From DASSUW01 sp963844405 (lineage in GTDB: Bacteria; Actinomycetota; Thermoleophilia; Solirubrobacterales; Solirubrobacteraceae): DNA of 64,000 nt. Shown here piece by piece: positions 57,278 to 64,000 of the stretch. Numbering within the stretch: the stretch's first letter is position 1; each line of letters begins with the position of its first letter. The DNA lies in assembly GCA_963844405.1 (NCBI GenBank), contig CAWJNZ010000003.1, forward strand, positions 62,001-126,000, in the 5' to 3' direction. The notes below the pieces were generated by a model, which worked only from the letters and a program-made list of their open reading frames with translations, searched no databases and was not told the DNA's origin. The position numbers were made by a program, and so were the translations under genes.

Positions 57278-58302
57278 GCCACCCTCGCGACGCTCTCCAC
57301 GGTCACCGGCGAGGCGACGCCGCGCTCGGTGACCAGCGCCCAGACGAGCTCGGCAGGTGTGACGTCGAAGGCCGGGTTGCGGCACGGCGTGCCCTCGACG
57401 GTGAGCAGCGCGCCGGCGGCCGCGCGCACCTCGTCGGGGCCGCGCTCCTCGATCTCGATCGCGTCGCCGGACGCCAGCCTCAGGTCGACCGACGAGGAGG
57501 GGCCGGCGGCCATGAACGGCACGCCGGCGGCGCCGGCGGCCAGCGCCAGGCCGTAGGTGCCGACCTTGTTGGCCACGTCGCCGTTGGCGGTCACGCGGTC
57601 GAAGCCCGTGACGACCGCGTGGGCGGCGCCGCCGCGCAGCAGCCCGGCCGCCGCGGCGTCGACCAGGAGCTCGTGCTCGATGCCCAGCCGCCGCAGCTCC
57701 CACACCGTGAGCCGGGCGCCCTGCAGGAGCGGCCGCGCCTCGCAGGCGAGCACGTTGACCTCGCGGCGGTCGGCCAGCTCGGCGATCACGCCGAGCGCGG
57801 TGCCGCGGCCGGAGGCGGCCAGCGCGCCGGTGTTGCAGTGCGTCATCACGGTGACCGGCCCGGCGGGCAGGACGGCCTCGAAGGCGTCGGCGCCGAGGCG
57901 CGCCAGCTCGGCGCTCGCCGCCTCGTCCTCGCGGTGGATCGCCTCGGCCGCCTCACGCGTCGCGGCCCCGGGGTCGTCGGCCGCCAGCGCCGCGGCCAGG
58001 ACGCGCTCGACCGCCCAGGCGAGGTTGCGCGCCGTCGGCCGCGCGCCGGCCAGCACGGCGGCGCCGCGCTCCAGGGCGGCCGGATCGCGCCCGACCTCCA
58101 TGGCCAGCCCGTACGCCGCGGCGACGCCGATCAGCGGCGCCCCGCGCACCGCCAGCCGGCGGATCGCCTCGGCCGTGTCGGCGGCCCCGCGCAGCGTCAG
58201 CACGACCTCCTCGGCGGGCAGCCGCGTCTGGTCGAGCACGTGCAGCGCCTCGCCGTCCCAGCGCAGCGGCGGCGGGCTGTCGAGGCGGGGCGAGGCGGCC
58301 AT
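57274..58302 (-). CDS. mtnA: S-methyl-5-thioribose-1-phosphate isomerase
   Basis: A 342-aa eIF2B-alpha-like isomerase. The catalytic Cys is in VMTHCNTGALA near residue 155, and the catalytic Asp region is GFDRVTANGDVANKVGTY near 235-252. PLIGVAAAYGL near 55 is family-typical. It converts methylthioribose 1-phosphate to the ribulose form in methionine salvage or the related 5-deoxyribose salvage. Followed by two MDR dehydrogenases with 4-nt overlaps. Divergent from the ABC exporter. Confidence 0.94.
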   Translation of the reverse strand: MAASPRLDSPPPLRWDGEALHVLDQTRLPAEEVVLTLRGAADTAEAIRRLAVRGAPLIGVAAAYGLAMEVGRDPAALERGAAVLAGARPTARNLAWAVERVLAAALAADDPGAATREAAEAIHREDEAASAELARLGADAFEAVLPAGPVTVMTHCNTGALAASGRGTALGVIAELADRREVNVLACEARPLLQGARLTVWELRRLGIEHELLVDAAAAGLLRGGAAHAVVTGFDRVTANGDVANKVGTYGLALAAGAAGVPFMAAGPSSSVDLRLASGDAIEIEERGPDEVRAAAGALLTVEGTPCRNPAFDVTPAELVWALVTERGVASPVTVESVARVA

Positions 58303-58319
58303 CGGGCACGATGCTAGTG

Positions 58320-59150
58320 ATGCCGCTGCACGTCGAAGACCTGCACAAGGCCTACGGGTCGATCCAGGCGCTCAAGGGCGTGAGCCTTGCGGTGGGCGAC
58401 GGCGAGCTCGTCGGGCTGCTCGGGCCCAACGGCGCCGGCAAGTCGACGCTGGTCAAGATCGCCTGCGGCCTCGTGCGGCCGACCTCCGGGACGGCGCAGA
58501 TCGCCGGCGCGCCCGCCGGCTCGCCGGAGGCGCACCGCTCGCTCGGCTACCTCGCCGAGCTGTTCCGCTTCCCCGACTGGCTGACCGCCGACGAGCTGCT
58601 CGGCATGCACCAGCAGCTCGCCGGCTCGGACGGCGGGGAGCGCGAGCGCGCGCGGCTGCTCGAGGCGGTCGGCCTCGCCGAGGCCGCCACGCGCCGCGTC
58701 GGCGCGATGTCCAAGGGCATGCAGCAGCGCCTCGGGATCGCGCAGGCGATGGTCGGGAGCCCGCGCGTGCTGCTGCTCGACGAGCCGACCAGCGCGCTCG
58801 ACCCCGCCGGCCGGCGCACGGTGCGCCGCCTGCTCGAGGACCTGCGCGAGCGCGGCGTCTCGGTGCTGCTCAACTCGCACCTGCTCTCCGAGGTCGAGCT
58901 GGTGTGCGACCGCGTGGCGATCATCGCCCGCGGCGAGGTCGTGGCCGCCGGCACGCCCGACGAGCTCAGCCGCCCGGGCGGGGTGGAGGTGGAGACGGGC
59001 AGCGGCACGCGGCTCTTCGAGCACGCCGGCCGCGACGACGTGCCCGGCATCGTGCGCGACCTCGTGGCGGCCGGCGAGGACGTCTACGGAGTCCAGGTGC
59101 TGCGCTCCTCGCTCGAGGACGCCTACCTGGAGGCGGTCGGCGAGACATGA
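58320..59150 (+). CDS. ABC transporter ATP-binding protein (ABC-2 type)
   Basis: A 276-aa ATPase. Walker A GPNGAGKSTL near residue 37, signature MSKGMQQRLGIAQ (variant of LSGGQ) near 131, Walker B VLLLDEPTSALDP near 153, and H-switch LLNSHLLSE near 186. The C-terminal extension ends in SSLEDAYLEAVGE, as in exporter ATPases. ATG 58320 and ATG 58311 are alternatives. The stop overlaps the permease start (ATGA). Confidence 0.92.
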   Translation: MPLHVEDLHKAYGSIQALKGVSLAVGDGELVGLLGPNGAGKSTLVKIACGLVRPTSGTAQIAGAPAGSPEAHRSLGYLAELFRFPDWLTADELLGMHQQLAGSDGGERERARLLEAVGLAEAATRRVGAMSKGMQQRLGIAQAMVGSPRVLLLDEPTSALDPAGRRTVRRLLEDLRERGVSVLLNSHLLSEVELVCDRVAIIARGEVVAAGTPDELSRPGGVEVETGSGTRLFEHAGRDDVPGIVRDLVAAGEDVYGVQVLRSSLEDAYLEAVGET

Positions 59151-60001
59151 GAGGAGCGCTGATCGTCGCGAGCTTCGCGCTGCGCGAGTCGCTGCGCCGG
59201 CGGGTCTTCGCGGTCGTCGCCCTGCTCACGCTCGCCTTCCTGGCGCTCTACGGGCTCGGCACCTGGCAGCTCTTCACGACCGTGGGCGAGTTCGACGAGC
59301 AGATCGAGGGCATCGACGCGCGCACGGTGGCGGGCGCCACGATCCTCGGCCTGGCGATGTTCGCCACGCTCTTCCTCGGCACCATCCTCGCTGTCTTCCT
59401 CACGCTGGGCGCGGTCCGGGGGGACGCCGAGCGCGGCCTGCTGCAGCCCGTGCTCGTGCGGCCGCTGCACCGCCGCACCGTCCTGATCGGCCGCTTCGCG
59501 GCGGCCGCGACGGTGACCGGGGCCTACGTGATCGCCGTCTTCCTGGCCAGCGCCGTCATCACCGCCGCGTTCAGCGGCTGGTGGCCGGACCGGACCGTCG
59601 GCCCGGCGCTCCAGCTCGCCGGCGCCGTGGCGGTGCTGTCCGCGCTCTCGCTGGCCGGCTCGGTGCTGCTGTCCTCGAACGCCAACGGCATCGCCGTCTT
59701 CATGCTCTTCGGCGCCGGCCTCACGGCGGGGCTGCTCGGGCAGATCGGCGAGGCGCTCGGCTCGCGGACGCTCGACCGCGTCGCCGACATCGTCAGCTGG
59801 GTCCTGCCCTTCGAGGCGCTCTACCAGGCCGCCCTGGCCGCCCTCACCGCCGACACCGTCGGCTTCACGCGGCTGGCCATCAGCCTCGGGCCGTTCGGCG
59901 GCGCCGAGGAGGCCGGGCCGCTGCTGTGGCCGTGGGCGATCGCGTACGTCCTGCTCGTGGGCGCCGGCGCCTCCGCCGCCTTCGCGCGTAGGGACTTGTG
60001 A
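59147..60001 (+). CDS. ABC-2 type permease
   Basis: A 284-aa membrane protein with six hydrophobic segments: RRRVFAVVALLTLAFLALYG; ATILGLAMFATLFLGTILAV; GAYVIAVFLASAVITAAF; LAGAVAVLSALSLAGSVLLS; GIAVFMLFGAGLTAGLLG; and WPWAIAYVLLVGAGASAAF. The cytosolic GDAERGLLQPVLVRPLHRRT loop is typical of ABC-2/NatB-like permeases. With the preceding ATPase it forms a simple exporter; the substrate is unknown. Confidence 0.88.
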   Translation: MRGALIVASFALRESLRRRVFAVVALLTLAFLALYGLGTWQLFTTVGEFDEQIEGIDARTVAGATILGLAMFATLFLGTILAVFLTLGAVRGDAERGLLQPVLVRPLHRRTVLIGRFAAAATVTGAYVIAVFLASAVITAAFSGWWPDRTVGPALQLAGAVAVLSALSLAGSVLLSSNANGIAVFMLFGAGLTAGLLGQIGEALGSRTLDRVADIVSWVLPFEALYQAALAALTADTVGFTRLAISLGPFGGAEEAGPLLWPWAIAYVLLVGAGASAAFARRDL

Positions 60002-60028
60002 GCCGTCGCCGCGGGTAATCCGGATGGC

Positions 60029-61471
60029 ATGACCGAGCAGGGGTGGGACGACCGGCATGGCCTGAAGTCGGGGCTCTAGCGCCGGCGTGTGACGATGATC
60101 GCGCTCGGGGGCGTGATCGGCGCCGGGCTGTTCGTCGGCTCGGGCGCGGTGATCAACCAGACGGGCCCGGCGGCGGTGCTCTCGTACCTGCTGGCCGGCA
60201 CGCTGGTGGTGTTCGTGATGCGGATGCTGGGCGAGATGGCGGTCGCCAACCCCAGCACCGGCTCGTTCGCCGACTACTCGCGGATGGCGCTCGGCAACTG
60301 GGCCGGCTTCACGACCGGGTGGCTGTACTGGTGGTTCTGGGTGATCGTGCTGGCGATCGAGGCGGTGGCCGGCGCCGAGATCCTCCAGCGCTGGTTCGAC
60401 GTCCCGATCTGGCTCACCAGCCTCGTGCTGATGGTCCTCCTCACGCTCACCAACCTCGCTTCGGTGCGCTCATACGGCGAGTTCGAGTTCTGGTTCGCCT
60501 CGATCAAGGTCGCGGCCATCATCGCCTTCATCTGCCTCGGCGCCGCCTACGTGCTGGGGCTGACCGGCGGCGAGGCCGGGTTCGGCAAGCTGACCGCCGA
60601 GGGCGGCTTCGCGCCCGAGGGCCTGAGCATGGTCCTCACCGGGGTGGTGATCGTCATCTTCGCGTTCGTGGGGGCGGAGATCGCGACGATCGCCGCGGCG
60701 GAGTCCGACGAGCCGAGGGAGGCCGTGACCAAGGCGACGAACTCCGTGATCGGCCGTGTGCTCATCTTCTACGTGCTGTCGGTCTTCCTGATCGTCTGCA
60801 TCGTGCCGTGGAACAGCACGCAGCTGGGAGAGTCGCCGTTCGTGGCGGCGCTCGACATCGTCGGCATCGCGGGCGCCGCCGACATCATGAACGCGATCGT
60901 CCTCACCGCGGTCCTGTCGTGTCTGAACTCCGGCCTCTATGTCGCCTCGCGGATGATGTTCGCGCTCGCCCACCGCGGCGACGCGCCGCAGTGGAGCATC
61001 CAGCTCAACTCGCGCGGGGGTGCCCGCACGCGCGATCCTGCTCGCCACGTCGGTGGGCTACGTCTCGGTGATCGCCGCCGCGCTGTGGCCGGAGACGATC
61101 TTCCTCTGGCTCGTCAACTCCTCCGGCGCGGTCGCGCTGTCGTCTACCTGTTGATCGCGGTCTCCGAGCTGCGCATGCGCGCCCGGCTCGAGCGCGAGGC
61201 GCCCGAACGCCTCGAGGTGCGCATGTGGGGCTACCCGTGGCTCACGTGGCTGGTGATCGCGGCCATCGTCGTCGTCATCGCCTCGATGGCGCTGGTCGAC
61301 GACGTGCGCTCGCAGCTGTGGTGGAGCCTCGGCAGCCTCGCGGTCGTGCTCGGCGCGTACGCGCTGCGGGCGCGGCTCGGCGGGCGCGAGACGCCGCCGG
61401 ACCGCCCACGGCGCTTCGCGCGCGCGGACGAGCGGGCCGCCTCCGGCGTAGGATCGAGCGGTGGCGGATGA
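60029..61471 (+). pseudogene. Amino acid permease (APC superfamily) with nonsense and frameshift lesions
   Basis: Translation from ATG 60029 gives MTEQGWDDRHGLKSGL, then TAG at 60077, then RRRVTMIALGGVIGAGLFVG, which is continuous with the expected permease N-terminus. Most TM helices follow. Near 61016-61020 one extra G (a run of five) shifts the frame, so RGVPARAILLATSVGYVSVI continues in another frame. Near 61137 a missing base restores it before VYLLIAVSELRM. GTG 60089 could still start a protein, but about 40 residues between the shifts would be wrong. Either decay or base errors. Confidence 0.82.
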
Positions 61472-61805
61472 CCTCGAACGCCTCGACGCGCTGATCCGCG
61501 AGACGCTGCCCGACCTCGAGGCGCACGGGCACAACTACGGGCCGTTTCACTACCGCTATGCGAGCGGCCGCGAGGGCGACGCGTACCTCGTCTCGGTGGC
61601 CGAGCGCAAGCACGGACTCTCGCTCTACGTGCTCGCCGTGACGGACGACGGGCAGTACCTGGCCGAGAGCCGCGCCGACCGCTTCCCGAAGGCGAGCATC
61701 GGCAAGAGCTGCGTGCGCTTCAAGCGGCTCGACGACCTCGACGAGGGCGCGCTGCGCGACCTGCTGGCCGAGGCCGGGCGGTTGCGCCCGGCCGGCGCGG
61801 TCTAG
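61461..61805 (+). CDS. DUF1801-like protein
   Basis: A 114-aa protein with the pattern YGPFHYRYASGREGDAYLVS followed by AERKHGLSLYVLA, resembling DUF1801/YdhG-type proteins. GTG 61461 lies within the end of the permease frame; the 3' end overlaps the glutaredoxin stop by 4 nt. Function unknown; no catalytic residues are evident. Confidence 0.7.
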   Translation: MADDLERLDALIRETLPDLEAHGHNYGPFHYRYASGREGDAYLVSVAERKHGLSLYVLAVTDDGQYLAESRADRFPKASIGKSCVRFKRLDDLDEGALRDLLAEAGRLRPAGAV

Positions 61806-62218
61806 CTTCGGTCGACGAGGTCGTTCTGGATCTGGAGCGGCGGGGCGCCCGGCTCGGCGGCCTTCGGCGCGTGGTCCGGGGCGTCGGACGGCTGTTCGGC
61901 GCCCATGACCTCGAACAGCTCACCGGACTCGTACATCTCGGTGACGATGTCGCAGCCGCCGACCAGCTCGCCCTTGACGAACAGCTGGGGGATGGTCGGC
62001 CAGTTCGAGAGCGCCGACAGCTCCTGGCGGATCCGCGGATCGGGCAGGATGTCGACGGCGGCGAACTCCTTGCCGACCGCGTCGAGCGCGGCCACCGTGC
62101 GCGCGGAGAAGCCGCACGCGGGACGCTCGGGCGTCCCCTTCATGAAGAGGATGACCTCGTGGTCGCGGATCGCGTCGGCGATCGCCTCGCGGATGGGGTT
62201 CTCGGTGGTATCGCTCAT
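61802..62218 (-). CDS. grxD: Monothiol glutaredoxin, Grx4 family
   Basis: A 138-aa CGFS-type glutaredoxin: KGTPERPACGFSARTV near residues 27-42 holds the single active-site Cys, WPTIPQLFVKGELVGGCDIV near 72-91 is the glutathione-binding region. A 30-residue acidic C-terminal extension is extra. It binds and transfers [2Fe-2S] clusters with glutathione, typically as a heterodimer with BolA, which is encoded 2 nt upstream in the same operon. Confidence 0.94.
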   Translation of the reverse strand: MSDTTENPIREAIADAIRDHEVILFMKGTPERPACGFSARTVAALDAVGKEFAAVDILPDPRIRQELSALSNWPTIPQLFVKGELVGGCDIVTEMYESGELFEVMGAEQPSDAPDHAPKAAEPGAPPLQIQNDLVDRS

Positions 62219-62220
62219 GC

Positions 62221-62448
62221 TCACTCCGCTCGCGTTTCGAGGGACAGCGCGTGGATCGGCCCGCCGATGTCGGCTCCGAACACCGCGTAGACGCGGCGGT
62301 GCTGCTCGATCCGGCTCATGCCGGCGAACTCCGGGGCGGCGACCGAGGCGCGGAAATGGTCGCCCCCGCCCGTGAGGTCGATCACCTCGGCGCGGGCGCC
62401 CGGGATGGCCGTCTCGATGCGCTGCTTGAGTTCCTCCGTGCTCGGCAC
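62221..62448 (-). CDS. bolA: BolA family protein
   Basis: A 75-aa BolA fold. Conserved HFRASVAAPEFAGMSRIEQHR near residues 28-48 and the cluster-ligand His in GGPIHALSLET near the end. GTG 62448 was chosen over an upstream in-frame ATG because the fold starts at PSTEELKQRIE. The partner Grx4 gene follows immediately. It functions in Fe-S trafficking; the regulatory DNA-binding role known for E. coli BolA is not implied. Confidence 0.9.
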   Translation of the reverse strand: MPSTEELKQRIETAIPGARAEVIDLTGGGDHFRASVAAPEFAGMSRIEQHRRVYAVFGADIGGPIHALSLETRAE

Positions 62449-62488
62449 GATGATGAAGAGAGTAGCGAGCGCTATCCTTTCTGAAGCG

Positions 62489-62842
62489 ATGATCACGTTC
62501 ACCGAGAAGGGCGCCGAGAAGGTGCAGGAGTTCCTGGCCGGTCAGGGCGCCGAGATCCAGACGTCCGGCCTGCGGGTCGGGGTGCGCGGCGGCGGCTGCT
62601 CCGGCTTCCAGTACGCGCTCGCCTTCGACACCCGGCGTGAGGGTGACGAGGTGTTCGAGGACCACGGTCTCCGGATCCTCGTCGACGGGCCGAGCCTGCC
62701 CTACGTGCGCGGCGCGGTCGTCGACTACGTCGAGGGCCTGCAGGGCGCCGGCTTCAAGGTCGACAACCCGAATGTGATCGCGGCGTGCGGCTGCGGCTCC
62801 TCGTTCCGCGTGGCGGACGAGGAAGAGGTCTCGGCGGTCTAG
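62489..62842 (+). CDS. erpA: Iron-sulfur cluster assembly A-type carrier (ErpA/IscA-like)
   Basis: A 117-aa A-type scaffold/carrier. The three cluster-ligand Cys are in GGGCSGFQYALAF near residue 37 and ACGCGSSF near 103-105. It receives [2Fe-2S] or [4Fe-4S] clusters and hands them to apoproteins, possibly with the divergent Grx4-BolA pair. ATG 62489 is 40 nt from the bolA start, so a bidirectional promoter is likely there. Confidence 0.93.
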   Translation: MITFTEKGAEKVQEFLAGQGAEIQTSGLRVGVRGGGCSGFQYALAFDTRREGDEVFEDHGLRILVDGPSLPYVRGAVVDYVEGLQGAGFKVDNPNVIAACGCGSSFRVADEEEVSAV

Positions 62843-64000
62843 CGCTCGCCGCCGCGGCGGCGGTCGTTGTCCTGCTCGTCGTCCTGAGGGACGGCGAGGA
62901 GCCTCCCCCTGCGCCGGTGCCCGTGCCGACTCCGGTGCCCGAGCAGCCGGCGCTCGACGTCCCGGCCGCCGAGCCCGCGCTGGCCATCGGCATCACCGAG
63001 TTCAACCCGAACCTCTTCGCCCCCGACACGGTGCTCGCCGTGCCCCCGCCGTGGCGCCGCTGGCGGAAGGAGCTCGTGCGGATCCGGCCCGCCGTCTACC
63101 GGCTCGTGGTCGAGTGGAACGACGTCCAGCCGCGCGCGGACGCGCCCGCCGACCTCACCGTCCTCAGCCAGGGCTGTATGCGCGCCGTGCCGCCGTGCGC
63201 GCCCTACGGCGGCGTGCTCGGCCAGCTGCGTGGCGCGGCGGCGCGCGGCTGGGAGGTGCTCGTGGTCTTCACCGGCACGCCGAAGTGGGCCGGCGGCGGC
63301 CCGCGCGGCTGCCGGCGCGAGGCGTTCGCGAGCGCCCCGCGCGACCTGCGGGCCTACCGGCAGATGGTCTCCGACCTGATCGACCTGGCGGACACCGAGG
63401 GCATCGAGCTGCGCTACTTCTCGCCCTGGAACGAGCCGAACCACCCCTACTTCCTCTCGCCGCAGCGGAAGGCGTGCGACGCGCTCGCGCCGTCGCTCGC
63501 CGTCCGGCCGTACGCGCGCCTGGCGGAGGCGCTCCAGACCGAGCTCGCCGCGCACGGCGGCGACCGCCGGCTCGTGCTCGGCGAGACGGCCGGCATCCTC
63601 GAGCCGAGCTCGCGGGCGACCGGCGTCGCCGAGATGATCCAGGGCCTGCCGCGCGAGCTGGTGTGCGCGGCGCCCGTGTGGTCGCAGCACGCCTACATCG
63701 GCGGCACCGATCCGGTGGCCACCGTGAAGGCCGCGCTGTCGACGCACCGGTGCCCGCGCGAGCACGCGATCTGGATCACCGAGACGGGCGTCGGACCGGC
63801 GCCCGGCGGCCTCTCGCTCGCCCGCGGGATCACCAGCGAGAAGCAGGGCTGCCGGCTGCTGCACCGCCGGCTGCGCCAGTGGTACCGCGACCCGCGCGTG
63901 ACGCTGGCCGCCCAGTACACGTTCCGCGAGGACGACCTGTTCCCGACCGGCCTCGTCACCACCGACCTGGCGCGGGCGCGGCCGGCGCTGCGCGAGTGGC
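62785..64000 (+). CDS. Exported GH-A-like glycoside hydrolase (3' end outside window)
   Basis: About 405 aa visible, open at the window edge. GTG 62785 starts a basic end and hydrophobic segment (GGLALAAAAAVVVLLVVL), a signal anchor or signal peptide, then a Pro-rich spacer and a TIM-barrel-like region. SPWNEPNHPYF near residue 212 looks like the acid/base Glu of clan GH-A, and AIWITETGVGPAPGG near 330 like the nucleophile Glu. GH5/GH39-like families are possible. The start overlaps erpA by 58 nt; a later start is possible. Confidence 0.75.
   Translation, partial: MRLRLLVPRGGRGRGLGGLALAAAAAVVVLLVVLRDGEEPPPAPVPVPTPVPEQPALDVPAAEPALAIGITEFNPNLFAPDTVLAVPPPWRRWRKELVRIRPAVYRLVVEWNDVQPRADAPADLTVLSQGCMRAVPPCAPYGGVLGQLRGAAARGWEVLVVFTGTPKWAGGGPRGCRREAFASAPRDLRAYRQMVSDLIDLADTEGIELRYFSPWNEPNHPYFLSPQRKACDALAPSLAVRPYARLAEALQTELAAHGGDRRLVLGETAGILEPSSRATGVAEMIQGLPRELVCAAPVWSQHAYIGGTDPVATVKAALSTHRCPREHAIWITETGVGPAPGGLSLARGITSEKQGCRLLHRRLRQWYRDPRVTLAAQYTFREDDLFPTGLVTTDLARARPALREW

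Noticed and set aside
60077..60079. TAG as pyrrolysine or programmed readthrough codon
   Set aside because: Two further frameshifts in the same gene and no pyrrolysine machinery in view make decay or base error more likely.
1..64000. tRNA, rRNA, CRISPR arrays, riboswitches, transposases
   Set aside because: Scanned by eye for T-loop motifs, regularly spaced direct repeats with spacers, and transposase or integrase signatures; none were supported. The 21-bp array has no spacers.

Overview
The window is very GC-rich, gene-dense bacterial chromosome with frequent GTG starts, many 1-4 nt stop/start overlaps, and small families (DUF4235, DUF3618, DUF6131-like) typical of Actinobacteria. The gene mix fits a soil-type actinobacterium, plausibly class Thermoleophilia (Solirubrobacterales). 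That placement is inferred from gene content only. No rRNA, tRNA, CRISPR array, integrase or transposase gene was seen.

Layout. 1-10.7 kb: a HipA-like kinase/DUF3037 pair, a PQQ-type sugar dehydrogenase, an MBL hydrolase, a Leu/Glu-type dehydrogenase, an ECF sigma factor with a zinc-finger and Pro/Ala tail, ArfB, a TolB-like propeller, a 51-aa membrane peptide, and an AceE/transketolase-like enzyme coupled to L-2-hydroxyglutarate oxidase. 10.7-17 kb: an MFS exporter, epimerase, Nudix hydrolase, rubredoxin, membrane-fused spermidine-synthase-like protein and a BioF-like protein lacking its PLP lysine. 17-20.7 kb: a TasA/SipW-type secreted-fibre operon (three surface proteins and a SipW-like signal peptidase). 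20.9-28 kb: enoyl-CoA hydratase plus biotinyl/lipoyl domain, an orphan histidine kinase, a glpK-plsC-SDR-like operon and an MFS exporter behind duplicated operator-like sites. 28-44.4 kb: mainly acyl-CoA and amide catabolism (two acyl-CoA dehydrogenases, enoyl-CoA hydratase, arginase-like, amidase, carboxyltransferase, BKACE, CaiB-type transferase, thioesterase) plus a large M14 carboxypeptidase. 44.4-55.3 kb: SpoU methylase, nitrilase-TetR pair with operator, a DUF4235/holin/DUF3618 envelope operon, AI-2E permease, DegV, an ECF42/DGPF pair and a FliA/WhiG-type sigma factor. 55.4-64 kb: mtnA with two Zn-alcohol dehydrogenases, an ABC-2 exporter, a decayed amino-acid permease, a Grx4-BolA-ErpA iron-sulfur cluster and the start of a secreted GH-A-like glycosidase.

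Two themes run across the window. First, several intergenic gaps are almost entirely one long imperfect palindrome (about 140-245 bp). They lie at 2164-2329, 15636-15777, 27987-28230, 49102-49594 (a tandem pair) and 53130-53299. The arms are not obviously related in sequence between loci, yet they often begin at a stop codon. A second, shared 55-bp hairpin repeat occurs at 10751 and 45584. A 21-bp tandem repeat at 31592 has an end similar to that of the 2164 palindrome. Second, several conserved proteins have coding lesions or no usable ATG/GTG/TTG start (7353, 13284, 14070, 53291), a premature TAG (60077), or frameshifts (near 28900, 34118, 61016 and 61137). These are either real decay or non-canonical initiation, or base errors in the assembly. 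Read-level evidence is needed before any of them is interpreted biologically.
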